A stretch of 64,000 nt of DNA from Anaeramoeba flamelloides (GCA_027625915.1 JANTQA010000047.1:1550001-1614000), one strand, 5' to 3'. Shown: positions 32,957 through 43,852, counted from the first letter of the stretch. A program made the numbers and translations. The notes: generated from the letters alone by a model not told the origin.

Positions 32957-34248
32957 TTAAAACAGAAAAAATGAATTATCAAGTGGGGAAACTTTACTGG
33001 CACTGTATGGAGGAGTAAAACAAACTTTAATTCCTGCATTCTTTAACATCTCCAATGCCTTTTTATTTTTATGAGATCCCAAATTGTCTAATATTAAAAC
33101 ATCACCCCTTGATGCATGTTTTAAAAAAAAGACTGCCCATTTTTGAAATAAGATCCCATTCATTCCAGCACATCCTCTATCAACAATAACATTCCTCTTA
33201 ATTCCATCGGTTGTTATTGTTTTTGTTTTTCTTCTTCTGTGTTGGATAGTAAATGCAGGTAGTTGTTTACCTGAAAAGGAAACAGTTGCAGCAAGAGTAT
33301 CTCTTCCATTTTGCCGAGTATCATTGAGACCCGAAACATAAGGATTGCTTTTAGTTTTTTTTTCTTCGAGTAAAGGTTCTTAATTGAGGTGAGTAATCCC
33401 AAATACCCTTTTCATCCATTGCCCAAATTTCAAAATTTGGGTAAACTTGGGAATATTCTTCTCTTTTTTTTTACAATTTTCGAAATCTTAATTCTAAATT
33501 GTTTAACTCTTTTTTTAAAATCAGAACTCAATTGCTGTGGACTCTTATGAATAGCTTTTTGAGAAGAAAATCCATTTTTATGCAAAAAAAGCGAAACCCA
33601 TGATTTAGAGGGCTTCCACTTTGTCAATTCAAAAACTTTTTTTGAACAATTTTTTAAAGAAACTACTCTACCAAGTTCATTTCGCATATCACAGAAATCT
33701 TTTAATTGATCAACATGTTTTTTTTAATTTTTGATTTTTAAACCTCGCTTTTTAAACCTCTTTTTTTGATCTCTTATACTCATTTCACTATGAATCCAAC
33801 GATTTAAAGTAGAAGTTGGGATATTATATTTTTTCGAAATCTTTGAACATCAAATAACTTGGCTTCTTTTGAAATCATATATTTTTGTTTGAAACTGAAT
33901 GGTTTCAAATCAAAAAAAAATTTCAAAATATCTTGAAGATATCTCCTGTTTATGTTTTTTCTTTAATCTAGTAATAAAAGCATCACTCACTTTAATTTTC
34001 CATAATTCAAAAATTATTTTTTTTAAAAATTTATTTTTATATTTAGCTAAAAATTTAATAATAATTTTTTCTTGACTGGTGGATAATTTTGATCTTCTTA
34101 AATTAAAACATTGATTATTAACACAAAATTGGGATGGATTTTGTGCCCATAACAACACAGTCCTATTTGTTATCCCAATTTTTTTACTTTGAAAAAATAA
34201 TAATTTTTTGTAGGATCTTTTTTTAAAAGATTTGAAAAATATAAACAC
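32957..34248 (-). pseudogene. Tc1/mariner/IS630-type transposase, decayed
   Basis: Four minus-strand frames follow one another. 34248-33910 holds a helix-turn-helix-like N-terminus (GITNRTVLLWAQNP...KLSTSQEKIIIKFLAK). 33687-33430 reads KWKPSKSWVSLFLHKNGFS, the second DNA-binding helix, and EIWAMDEKGIWD spans about 33432-33397 with the first catalytic Asp. 33402-33214 continues SNPYVSGLNDTRQNGRDT-type core sequence. 33163-32957 reads GDVLILDNLGSHKNKKALEM, then CFTPPYSASKVSPLDNSFF. The second Asp (LDN) and third acidic residue (PLDN) are 36 positions apart, a DDD-type core of the DDE_3 class. At least three frame changes separate these pieces and the C-terminus is missing, so it cannot be active. 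Whether it once mobilised the M1 elements is unknown. Confidence 0.8.
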
Positions 34249-34309
34249 AATTGATATTTACCTTTTTTGGAGAGTAGTTTGGAAATTTTACTTTTCAATA
34301 TTTGAAATA

Positions 34310-36161
34310 AAATTTTTTACATTTCGAGTGTTTTTTTTCTCACTATTAGCTTGATTTTTTATATTATTAAGAACCAAATCTGATTTAATTTTTTCAAAAT
34401 TAATTTTTTTTGAAACAGAATATAGATGATTATATCTCCTTTTTTTATTATTATTTTTTTTAATCGAATTTTCAATTTTCCTTTTCCTTTTCCTTTTTTC
34501 GGATTTTAACTGATATTTAAGCTTAAGATGCTCATAATTTTCTTCCTCTTGAATAATTCTTTTTAATTGTGATCTCTCTTTGGGTGAATTTTTTTTCTTT
34601 AATTGTTGTTTTTTGGGAGTTTTATTTCGGTTTTTTTACCTTTTTACTTCTTTTTTAAATTGGAAATCAGAATCGGAACTTTCTGAATCTGAAGAAATAT
34701 CAAAAGTTTTTAAAACAACTTTTCTCTTTTGGAAGCTCTTTTGTCCAATAATCCGAATTTTGAATACGTTTTTTCAATTTTTGATTTTTGATTTATTTCG
34801 GATGAATTAATATCCTTATTCTCGAATAGACGAGAATCAGAATCTTCAAAATTTGAAAAGGGATCACCCCCGAAATTAATACCGTCGCTACAATCAGATT
34901 CTATTTCTGCTTCTTTTCTTATATACCCTAATTCAATCAAAGTTTGTGGGTCGGTTTTGGGACCTTCATATTCAGAAAACGGCATAATTTCAGTTATGAT
35001 CTTATTTTGATGATCTATTACATATGTATAGGGACTTCGAGGAACTTCATGTAAAACTCGACGATAAAAATCTTTTTCATATTGTTTTATTGGATAATTT
35101 GGATAAAAATCTCGGGGATTATCGATAATGAATTTTTCTCTTTTATATATCAAAATATAAGCACTTTCCATTGAACTACTATTTCCGAAGGTTTTTTGTT
35201 TTTGAATTTTTTCTTCCGATATGTTTTCAATTTTACTATCATTGAACTCAAAGAATTGATCTTTATTTTTTTAAAATAAAAATAATAATGTCCATTATTT
35301 TTAGTCCCTTTATGAACAATAACTCCATGTAAATGATAATTATATTTATTTTGGTGATATTCAAGATCGAGATTGAAACGTTTTTTTGAATATTTTAATA
35401 TATCTAATTTATAAGGAAAAGAAAATTGTGAATTAATTTTTTGATGAAGAAATTTGATTAAATTCAAATCTTTTTTAAATGAAAAAAAATTATCTCAGGG
35501 TTCGAAAAAAAATTGTTTTTTTGATTAAAAGTTGTATTACATTTACATTTTTCACAAAAGACTCCATTATCCTTTCCCATTTCTTCAACAGAGCATAAAT
35601 TATCCAAGGAGTCTTCCAACTTTGAACAATTATTGATAGCTAATGAGATTGTTGTTTGACAGTCTCTATGTGTTTTCATATGTCCCCAAATTACAAGTAA
35701 ATTCTAGTTCGATTTGATTTTGAAATAAGAAGGTAATTGGAGACTCTTCCTTAATAGATTGAAAATAGCTCAATTTGATCTAATAAAAAAATTAAAAATT
35801 CTTGAACATCTTCCTGATTTCTAATATCGATGAATTTACCCCCCATTTGATATTTTTTAATGAAATTCATTGGATCTATTGGTCCCTCAGAACTAAAATA
35901 AATAATCGTTAATTGTTTCAAAGCTTTCATAATATTTAATAAGTCTGGTTCCCCCTGTAAATCAATCAGTTTAGTTTCTAAAATTCGTTTTACAAATTTT
36001 TTAATCGAAAACAACATTTGTAGACAAGAATTTAGATAACATGTAGAATTTAAATTAATAAAACCATTATTTTTATTTAAATCAAAATTAAGTTTGTTAG
36101 GTTTAGAAATTGTTTCATCTTGTTTGGTTTTTTGTTGAGAGGATTTTTTTTTTTTGTTCAA
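34310..36161 (-). pseudogene. Ubiquitin-specific protease (USP), frame-broken
   Basis: Minus-strand frames in order give a USP domain. 36161-35751: GFINLNSTCYLNSCLQMLF (Cys box, C41), then QEDVQEFLIFLLDQIE. 35735-35464: SPITFLFQNQIELEFTC, CEKC and FFSNPEIIFFHLKK, the zinc-ribbon and LKRF region. 35467-35150: YHLHGVIVHKGTKNNGHYYF, the catalytic His box. 35171-34710: SAYILIYKR, the family's terminal block, followed by a unique region FYPNYPIKQYEKDFYRRVLH and acidic D/S stretches. 34640-34310 continues with a basic tail. USPs remove ubiquitin from proteins. At least three frameshifts split it. The catalytic Cys and His remain recognisable, which suggests recent decay or sequencing errors in homopolymers. 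It lies immediately upstream of, and on the same strand as, the transposase remnant. Confidence 0.75.
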
Positions 36162-36689
36162 AAAATTTTAAATTATTTTTTGAAAAAAAATATTTTTTAG
36201 GCTAAATCAGGATCTGTTATATCAATGTTGATAACCTCGAGTTTGCCCTTTTTACATTGTTTTTTTCAGATAACTGATTAAATCTTAAATTTGTTTTTTC
36301 AAATAATAAATTAATTTTTGATTTTTAGATCAAATTCTTGATTAATTGTTTGGTCTGAAGGTTTTTTTTTGATTTCTTTTTTTTAACAAACTCTTGATTA
36401 TTAAAATGAAAATATCTTTTATTATTTAAATCATTATTAAATAAAAAGTCTGAATTGTTGTTTTTTTCATTAAAAAATTTTTAACTTGTACTGAAAGTTG
36501 ATACTGAAAATCAACTATTTTTGAGTTGAAATTATAAGAAATAAAATGTATAATTATAAAATATTTATGGTTCGATTAAAAATGAAAAAAATATATTAAT
36601 AATAAAATAATAACATTTTTATTGGTCTGGTAGATTAGACTTGGTACAATTATTCCATTTCACTCATTTTTTCTAAATATGGATTTAAA
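36162..36689. other. Upstream flank of the USP remnant
   Basis: Mostly poly-pyrimidine stretches. No further exon of the protease was recognised. Confidence 0.45.
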
Positions 36690-36908
36690 TATCATATTAT
36701 GTATGAAAAGTAAACTGATTAATCAATAAATTTTCTTAAAAATTGAAAAGCTCTAATTCTTAGGTCAAATTGAGAAAAACAACGATGTTCGTTTTGAACT
36801 CCCACTAATATTTGAATAATAAATAGAAAACAATTTTCCTTCATTTTTCATACTTTTCATTTAGAAAACAAATCCCCAAACTAAGTGTTTTGGTATTTGT
36901 GGTCTCTA

Positions 36909-37107
36909 CAGTCAGTTTCACTTTTAAGGCACAAACTTTCAACGAAATTTAAGGCACAATAAAAATCTCAAATTAAGGCACAAAATTTGGAATTTTTAAT
37001 TTTTGCAATTTATTTTACTAGAATAAAAAATTTTGTGCCTTAATTTGAGATTTTTATTGTGCCTTAAATTTCGTTGAAAGTTTGTGCCTTAAAAGTGAAA
37101 CTGACTG
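36909..37107. mobile_element. M1 palindromic MITE with matching empty site
   Basis: CAGTCAGTTTCAC...GTGAAACTGACTG inside D3. The empty site is at 5392-5393. This pair fixes the element's borders and its TA duplication. Confidence 0.97.
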
Positions 37108-37476
37108 TATTTGAAAAAAATGTAATTGAAGTGAAAAGTTTTCACATTTATCAATCAAATATCAGGATCAAAGATCGAATAGAATTCCAATAGACATCAA
37201 TATGATTTCTGACCAATGATTTGCATGTTTACAATAGTATTAGAATAACATATTTTTACCAAGTGGCTATTGATCTTGTAATAAATTTTTTTCAGTGAAT
37301 TAGGTATTAAAAAATCGAAAAAAAAATAAAAATATGAAAAAATGTGAATAAATGATTTCATTTTGAAATTTTCCAAATAAATTTTTTTCTTCTAATATTC
37401 ATGCAAAAACTTTAAACATATTTTTTCACCGATTATAACTGGGTCAATTTGACGGAAAATAGTTTATATATATATA

Positions 37477-37675
37477 TAGTCAGTTTCACTTTTAAGGCAC
37501 AAACTTTCAACGAAATTTAAGGTACAATAAAAATCTCAAATTAAAGCACAAAATTCAGATTCTAGAAAAATAAATTGTAAAAAAATAATTTCAAATTTTG
37601 TGCCTTAATTTGAGAGTTTTTTTTGTGCCTTAAATTTCATTGAAAGTTTGTACCTAAAAAAAGTGAAACTGACTA
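37477..37675. mobile_element. M1 palindromic MITE inside a (TA)n tract
   Basis: AGTCAGTTTCAC...GTGAAACTGACT is bounded by TATATATATATA on the left and ATATATATATATA on the right. The outermost C and G have become T and A, blending with the tract. Confidence 0.92.
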
Positions 37676-37740
37676 TATATATATATATAAATCTAAGAAA
37701 GTAAATTTTTTAATTTAAAATATTTTTTTTATGGAAAAAA

Positions 37741-38400
37741 TTCTAATTACAAAACTAAATCACCAATTCAAAAATTTTAACCCACCAAATTTCGTTTTGT
37801 GAAAATTAAAACTTATTTAATCAATTCATTGAGAAATGCCAAATTAGAACCATTTATTAATTTATATATTAACTCTCTATTATAAATTACAATACATACA
37901 TAATAAAAAAAATTATTTAGCAATACAAATAAATCAAGGGTGTGTTAAAAAATTGGAGAAAAAAAAAAAAAAACAAAAAAAATAAATTGAGAAATTTGTT
38001 GAAATTCTATTAGGATTATTGATCGATCAAAGGTTAGATACTACCAATTAATTTTATTTATGTTCTTCTATTTGGAACAACTTAACTTTAACCAAATATA
38101 AATCATTTGAGAAAAAAATTTCTGATCGAAGGTAAACTAGATTACAAGATTGAAAATGAAAATAAAAAAGAAAAAAAAAAGAAAAGAAAAAAATCAAAGA
38201 AATGAAAAGAAACAGCAAACATCTAGAATTTTATCCAAGCCCCTTCTCTTTCTCATTAAATTTGCACGCAGTTGAATTGAATTTTTCTGCAGTAGTGGTT
38301 GAAAATTAGGGTTGAAATGCAATTTGTTTTTTTTCCTCATTCCACTCATCTTTTGAATTTTGGGTTTTGAAAGAAAGATCTAAAAAATGAAAAATCTAAA
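37741..38400. other. Spacer with a decayed D6-like piece
   Basis: 37980-38150 (AAATTTGTTGAAATTCTATTA, then ATTGATCGATCAAAG) resembles the inner part of D6. 38220-38330 has slightly higher complexity (CCAAGCCCCTTCTC, TTTGCACGCAGTTGAATTG) but no readable gene. Confidence 0.45.
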
Positions 38401-38455
38401 AAGTGGAAATGAGGTGAAAAAAATTCCCATTTTTTGTTAAAATACCAGTAATGAT
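38400..38455. repeat. M3-type right end
   Basis: GTGAAAAAAATTCCCATTTT followed by AAAATACCAGTA is the inverted form of the M3 left end. The partner end was not located with confidence. Confidence 0.5.
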
Positions 38456-38479
38456 CATAATTAAAAATTTTTCTTTTTG

Positions 38480-39060
38480 AAATTGTTATTTAATACCTTT
38501 TCCAAACCTAAAGAATAGAGAAACAGAAAATAATAGTTTTCTGGTATTTAATAATTCACATTTAGAACTTCCAAAAGTATCTATTTTTTTAATTTTGACA
38601 ATTTCAAAGATTTACTAAATAATGATCAAAAAAAATCCCAACGACGGAATATTTTTGTTTCCTTTTTATAAAGATAATTGTATCATCAATATATTTCCAA
38701 GATTTCAGAAATAATTTGTGAAAAAAAATCTATTGGTTAATTATTTAATTTTTTAAGTAATTGAATTTTTTCCTAAACAATCGATATTTTGTCACAAATT
38801 TAAGAAAGATATTTTGTAACTTGGAACCCTGAAAATTGATAATTGAACCTTGAAATTTGTTGTAAAATACATATTTTTTTCTGTAATTCATCGGGTTTTT
38901 TTACTAATATAAATATCATTTTTAATTGATGAGATCAAAAAATAATTACTACTTGTCTATGAGATTTTTTAGAGGCATTTGAAAAATGATCACGGATTTG
39001 GTTAAACCCAATAACCATATACTTCAATCTTAGACTTCTCTTTGGTAAACGCAAATCCAT
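38480..39060 (+). repeat. D4 dispersed repeat, copy 1
   Basis: This stretch matches 62600-63150 in the same orientation. Shared blocks are CTGGTATTTAATAATT, TTTAGAACTTCCAAA, CATCAATATATTT, GTCACAAATTTAAGAAAGAT and TTTTAGAG.CATTTGA. No reading frame is shared. Confidence 0.8.
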
Positions 39061-40965
39061 TAAATTTAATAAATTTTGATCAATTTCAAATTATATTTTG
39101 TTCTTTTTTTATTTCTAAGCATTTACCATGGATTGATTCAATACAGAAAGAGCAACTTGATACCAAAAAGATATTTTTAAATTGTGTTTCTTTTGATGAA
39201 AAAAATCATATATTACAAAGAAAAAAATCAAACAACAAAAAAAAGAGTTTAAAGGATTCTCAATTTCAAAAAAATGATCTTTTACATATTTTAATTATTG
39301 TCAAGAGATTAGTAAAAAATCTGAATTAAAAATCATCAAATTAATTAGAGATTATTATTTTAATAAATTTGGAGATTTAAAACTTATAGAAATAGGAGAT
39401 TTTTTTCTCTAGAAAAGATTTATGAATTAATAAAATATCAAAAAAATAAATCAGTAAAATTTTTGACAAAATAAAATTTTATAAAATTGACTCAAAAAAA
39501 AGAATGGAAAAGAACATTTGAATTCTTCTATTTTAATAAACTCAACTTTTTGGGTTGATACTCCCAAAGCGAAGAAATAATAGATTTTATTAAAGAAAGA
39601 AATATTTTATTTATTTACAAAGCTGGAGATGAAGGAATTCCACTAAATTATAGGCCAATCCCAATTAATAATACTTCAGCTAGGTTTTTTCTTAAACTTA
39701 TTTATAAAGGAATCCAAGACTCTTGGAATCTCGTGTCAAATTCAGAATTCAGATTTAAAATATAAATAGATACTAAGATTGTTGTATTAAATTTAGTATC
39801 CGAATTAAAGAAACTTAAAAATGATAATAAAAATAAAGAATTCTTTGTGGCTACAATTGATATCAAAAAATGCCTTGATACTATTAGTTATATATTAATA
39901 CACTCTACTCTTGATAAATATATTCGAAATGAAAAAATCAAAATATGGACAAAAAATTATACAGTCAGTTTCACTTTTAAGGCACAAACTTTCAACGAAA
40001 TTTAAGGCACAAAAAAAATTCCAAATTAAGGCACAAAAATTCGGATTCTAGGAAAATAAATTGAGAAAAAAAATATCCCCAAAAATTGTGCCTTAATTTG
40101 GAATTTTTTTGTGCCTTAAATTTCGTTGAAAGTTTGTGCCTTAAAAGTGAAACTGACTGTAATAACAAGGTTGGATTATGAATTTATCATGGATGCCCTC
40201 TTTTGCCTTTATTATTTGGATTCCTTAGTCATTTTTTAATTTGAAAACTTACATCTTGCAAAGCATGTACAGATGATTCGATTTTAATAATGAAAGGACC
40301 AATTACAGAAATTAATAAAAAATTAATTATAATATTTAAAATTATTGAAGAATTTGGAATGAATACAAATATTGTGAAAAAACTAAAATCAAATATTATA
40401 TCCAAAATAAAATATTCAGGAATTTGGCTTGAAAAAGAAAAAATATTTACAAAAAAACTTAGAAAAAGTACAAGATAGTTTTAAAAAAATAAAATAATTT
40501 TTTAGTTGTCACAAAATCACCAATAGAGTAAAATTACAAATGTTTAAATCAATATGTATTAGTTAATTATTTTATGGACTGTAATTTTTAAAAAAATCAA
40601 AAATATTTTGACTCGATAGATGTTTGGATAAATAAAAAAGTCACTAAATTTTTAAAAATAAATCCATACTCTCCAAGAATAATTTAGAAATCTGAAGCTA
40701 AACTTGACCAAACCAGAAAATCAATCTATAAAGAAAGATATAAACTCAAAAAAATTAGAAATACGAGTGTTTGATCACATTTCACAAAAATTAAAATTTT
40801 CTAAGAAAAAGGATGAAAATATCAATTGGGAAATAGAAAATTATTAAATGTAGAACTAAATAATTTTAGACAAAAATTAATAAGAAATAGTTCAAGAAGG
40901 AAAAGCCAAGAATATTTAAAAATTATTATTTATAATTACATTGTCAACAAACCGTGTCGTCAAGT
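39061..40965 (+). mobile_element. LINE-A copy 3, decayed
   Basis: The plus strand holds the best reverse transcriptase of the family: LFIYKAGDEGIPLNYRPIPI (39610-39670), FFLKLIYKGIQDSWNLVSN (39687-39743), VATIDIKKCLDTI (39850-39890). An M1 element (39962-40159) then breaks it. After M1 come CKACTDDSILIM (40255-40290, the catalytic xxDD box), ITEINKKL and EEFGMN (40305-40365), and a C-terminal thumb-like region to about 40960. These are the ordered blocks of a non-LTR ORF2. Upstream, 39042-39329 may be the end of an endonuclease domain, but no catalytic motif is clear. Several stops and shifts show it is dead. Confidence 0.8.
39962..40159. mobile_element. M1 palindromic MITE in LINE-A copy 3
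   Basis: CAGTCAGTTTCAC...GTGAAACTGACTG with TA on both sides, inserted between palm blocks of the reverse transcriptase. Confidence 0.95.
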
Positions 40966-40967
40966 GC

Positions 40968-41590
40968 TGTAGAGTGCCTAGGTTTTTATTAATTTCAGAG
41001 ATAAAAAGAAAATTTTTGAAATTTTCTTTTTATTTCTAAAATTAAAAATAACCTAACAGTGGTTTTCTTGAGGTTTTCTGTTTATTTACGAAGTGTTCTA
41101 GGTTTTTTGGGTTTTCTATTTATTCAAAAATCGATAGATTTTTGTTAGGTTTTTTTTTTACTTTTTTAAATACAGTCAGTTTCACTTTTAAGGCACAAAC
41201 TTTCAACGAAATTTAAGGCACAAAAAAAATCTCAAATTAAAGCACAAAATTCAAATTCTAGTAAAAATAAATTGTAAAAAAAAAAAATTCCAAATTTTGT
41301 GCTTTAATTTGAGATTTTTTTGTGCCTTAAATTTCGTTGAAAGTTTGTGCCTTAAAAGTGAAACTGACTGTAAACAGAAAATTTTAATAAATTTTCTGTT
41401 TATTTAAAAACTCAAAAAACCCTAGAACACTTCAGAAATAAAACAGAAAACCTCAAAAAAACTTAGAACACTTCGTAAATAAACAGAAAACTCAAGAAAG
41501 GCTAATGGGTGTTTTTTTTTTAATATAAGAAATATACCGAAAATTAAATAAATTTTCTGTTTCTTTCTTAAATTAAAAAAAAGCTAATGA
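40968..41590. repeat. P block in LINE-A copy 3, itself split by M1
   Basis: It starts CTGTAGAGTGCCTAGGTTTT. Hairpins: AGATAAAAAGAAAATT facing its inverse (41000-41040), a long pair of GTTTTCTGTTTATTTACG / CGTAAATAAACAGAAAAC (41075-41092 and 41473-41490), and AATATAAGAAATATACC facing its inverse (41520-41575). M1 at 41173-41370 sits near the centre of the long palindrome. LINE-A C-terminal sequence resumes at about 41600. Confidence 0.8.
41173..41370. mobile_element. M1 palindromic MITE in a P block
   Basis: CAGTCAGTTTCAC...GTGAAACTGACTG with TA on both sides, in the loop of the long P palindrome. Confidence 0.95.
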
Positions 41591-41594
41591 CGCC

Positions 41595-42600
41595 CATTCT
41601 ATCAAAAAAATCGAAAATTTTGGATTAAGGAATTAATTAAAATAAACAAAAATAATAAACAATTAAAGCATAATATTATTGTTATTTTTCTCATGCAAAA
41701 ATATTGGAAAAATAAAAAAAATGTTGCTATATCTTTGTGATCAACAACACTTAACATATTCGATATTGTTTACCAAATGTTCTTGTATTGGGTTAAGCTT
41801 TTCTTTTCTGGAAAGAAAAAAATAAGCTAAAAATTAGTGAAAAAATAACAAAACTTTTTCAAATTAAAAATATAGGAGGAAATTGTTTAAATTGGCCTTT
41901 TGGAGTTTTTTTTTTTGGAAAGAAAATTCAAGTTCATAAAGTGAAAAATTGAAGTTACTAAAAATATCGGATCACTTTATCAAAAAAAAAAAATTATTGT
42001 AAATAAAAAGGTTTATTTTGGCTTTTGGATCTTATCATTTGACTTTTTGAAATCAAAAAAATATCAATTTTTTTGATACAGTCGATTTCACTTTTAAGGC
42101 ACAAACTTTCAACGAAATTTAAGGCACACATAACTCTCAAATTAAGTAACACAATTTGTAATTATTTTTTTACAATTTATTTTACTAGAATCTGAATTCT
42201 GTGCCTTAATTTGAGATTTTCATTGTGTCTTAAATTTCGTTGAAAGTTTGTGCCTTAAAAGTGAAACTGACTGTAAAAATTTTTTGCTTAGGATCAAAAA
42301 AAGAGTAGCAATCGAAGAAATCAACCATTTAATAGGAGTTGGAAAAATTCAGTTTCATTTTTACTTTTTTTTAAATAATTGAAATGACAGAATTTCAAAA
42401 AGAGAAAATAACAAAACATTTTTTTTTATTTATAATTTTGTTGTCTTGGGATAAGTAATGGTATAAAATTTTACTCTTTTAGTGGCCAATCAGATAACAA
42501 CGATTCACCAGACGAAGTTCCAATATCAGATGAGAGTTTGGAAAAAATATTAAAAGAAATTAAAAAACAAATGAAGACCTTTTATATTTGTTGTTTTTAA
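41595..42600 (+). mobile_element. LINE-A copy 3, C-terminal remnant
   Basis: 41597-41725 reads PFYQKNRKFWIKELIKINKN then MQKYWKNKKNVAI, matching PFYEKHQKIWIKELT of copy 2. Decayed sequence follows, split by M1 at 42079-42273. Short protein-like stretches RIKKRVAIEEINHLIGVGK (42291-42350) and SDNNDSPDEVPISDESLEK (42492-42550, after a TTTTAG) may be the end of the LINE protein or unrelated exons; I cannot decide. Confidence 0.55.
42079..42273. mobile_element. M1 palindromic MITE
   Basis: CAGTCGATTTCAC...GTGAAACTGACTG with TA on both sides. The left end has a base change (CAGTCGA). Confidence 0.93.
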
Positions 42601-42806
42601 CATTTCTAACTATTTTCGATAAAGATCGCAAAGGATGAAAAATAAATAAAAAAAAATTTGTTTTTTGTTTTTAGTCTTTTTTATTTTTTTCATATTTTTT
42701 GCCCACAAAAAATAACATTTGCTTTTGATTTTTTTTAAAAAAAAATCTGAATATATTTTTTTAGAAGCTTTCAGCTTCACAAATAAATATATTTAATATT
42801 TTTTTA

Positions 42807-43007
42807 CAGTCATTTTCACTTTTAAGGTACTAACTTTCAACGAAATTTAAGGCACAAACTTTCAACGAAATTTAAGGCGCAAAATTTGGAATTTTTTTTT
42901 TTTTACAATTTATTTTTACTAGAATTTGAATTTTGTGCTTTAATTTGAGATTTTTATTGTGCCTTAAATTTAGTTGAAAGTTTGTGCCTTAAAAGTGAAA
43001 CTGACTG
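42807..43007. mobile_element. M1 palindromic MITE with internal tandem duplication
   Basis: CAGTCATTTTCAC...GTGAAACTGACTG with TA on both sides. In the left arm the unit CTTTCAACGAAATTTAAGGC is repeated in tandem (42834-42882) and part of the usual arm is missing. Confidence 0.92.
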
Positions 43008-43019
43008 TAAAAAAATCAA

Positions 43020-43265
43020 TAAATACTGATATTATTTGAAACAAAGACTAATTATTTATTTTATCATTGATTAATGATAAAGAAAATTATGACTCTTTAT
43101 TACAATTTCTAAACAAAAATTTAGAAATTAGGATAAGTGTCGTAGAGTGCCGTAGAGTGCCTAGGTTTTTTGAGGTTTTCTATTTTATTTATTAAATATA
43201 TCAATTTTCCAAATAAACAGAAAACTCAAGAAAGCTAACGCACAAGAGTAAATATAAAACTGGGA
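43020..43265. repeat. LINE-A fragment joined to a P block edge
   Basis: 43030-43130 resembles the LINE-A 3' sequence at 6593-6660 and 21970-22060 (inverted-strand wording ATCATTGATTAATGATAAAG, TTTAGAAATTAGGATAAG). CGTAGAGTGCCGTAGAGTGC then follows, a doubled P terminus, and CTAGGTTTTTTGAGGTTTTC. Confidence 0.6.
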
Positions 43266-43770
43266 TCAAAAAATTTTTTATTGCTCAACAAATTCAAAAT
43301 TTTCTTAAATTTCGATTTTTGGTGTTTAGAAGTCTCTAGGACATCTAGTTTTCGAGATATTGCCCAAAATAGATTTTTATATATAAATTTTTTAATAGTG
43401 ATTTTTCACAACTATTTTGGACAATAACTCGAAAAATATAAGAGTCCAAAAAAAAATGAATTATTGAGATTGTTTTTATATTTTTTATATAGTGACAACC
43501 ATAGATTAAAATGAATTTTAAAGTTTTTTTTTTGTAGGTTTTACTATATATAAATGATTTAAAATCTTCTACTCCTAACACGGAAAAAAATACTTAGTTA
43601 CCAGCATTTATCCGAATTTTGGTACCTTAAGAGGATTTGAAATTTTGAAAAAAAAATTTTGAAAAGATTTAAAGGTAAATTCAGGTAGTAAACAGGTACA
43701 CTTTAATTGATCAAATTATATATAAAAAAATTAAAAAAAAATAAATAAAAAAACTATTAATTAAATTTAT
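43266..43770. other. AT-rich spacer
   Basis: No gene seen. The frame 43345-43581 (minus) is not protein-like in composition relative to its flanks. Confidence 0.45.
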
Positions 43771-43773
43771 CTT

Positions 43774-43852
43774 ATCAGGAATCGAACTCCGGCTACACAC
43801 TTTTCAAATTTTGAGATCTCGGTGCTCTACCGCTGAGCTAATGAGTAATTAT
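43774..43852 (-). tRNA. tRNA-like sequence, probably a pseudo-tRNA or SINE head
   Basis: On the minus strand TTAGCTCAGCGGTAGAGC is a textbook D-arm and A box, and GGAGTTCGATTCC is a T-loop and B box. Both internal RNA polymerase III promoter boxes are intact and about 45 bases apart. The anticodon stem 5' strand CCGAG is followed by ATCTCAA, which would put CTC in the anticodon, but the expected 3' strand CTCGG is absent. The acceptor ends and T-stem do not pair well. So it is not a functional tRNA by eye; an intron or a tRNA-derived SINE are alternatives. Confidence 0.5.

Larger units (their letters stand above)
36690..37740. repeat. D3 dispersed repeat, copy 2, split by two M1 elements
   Basis: Same orientation as 5150-5775. 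The copy is interrupted by M1 at 36909-37107 and at 37477-37675. Flanking sequence on each side of the first M1 joins exactly to the uninterrupted copy (CTCTA | TATTTGAA versus CTCTATTTGAA), showing a TA duplication. Confidence 0.85.

Noticed and set aside
32957-34248. The transposase as the direct source of M1 mobility
   Set aside because: TA targeting would fit, but no CAGTCAG termini were found around the transposase, so the link is not supported.
39610-39900. Reverse transcriptase considered as part of an LTR element
   Set aside because: The motif set (NYRPI, TIDI.K.FD, EFGMN after the DD box, C-terminal CxxC...H..DC knuckle) is that of non-LTR elements, and no LTR, protease or integrase is seen nearby.
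43774-43852. A functional tRNA-Glu gene
   Set aside because: The anticodon and acceptor stems do not pair in a simple cloverleaf; it is recorded only as tRNA-like.
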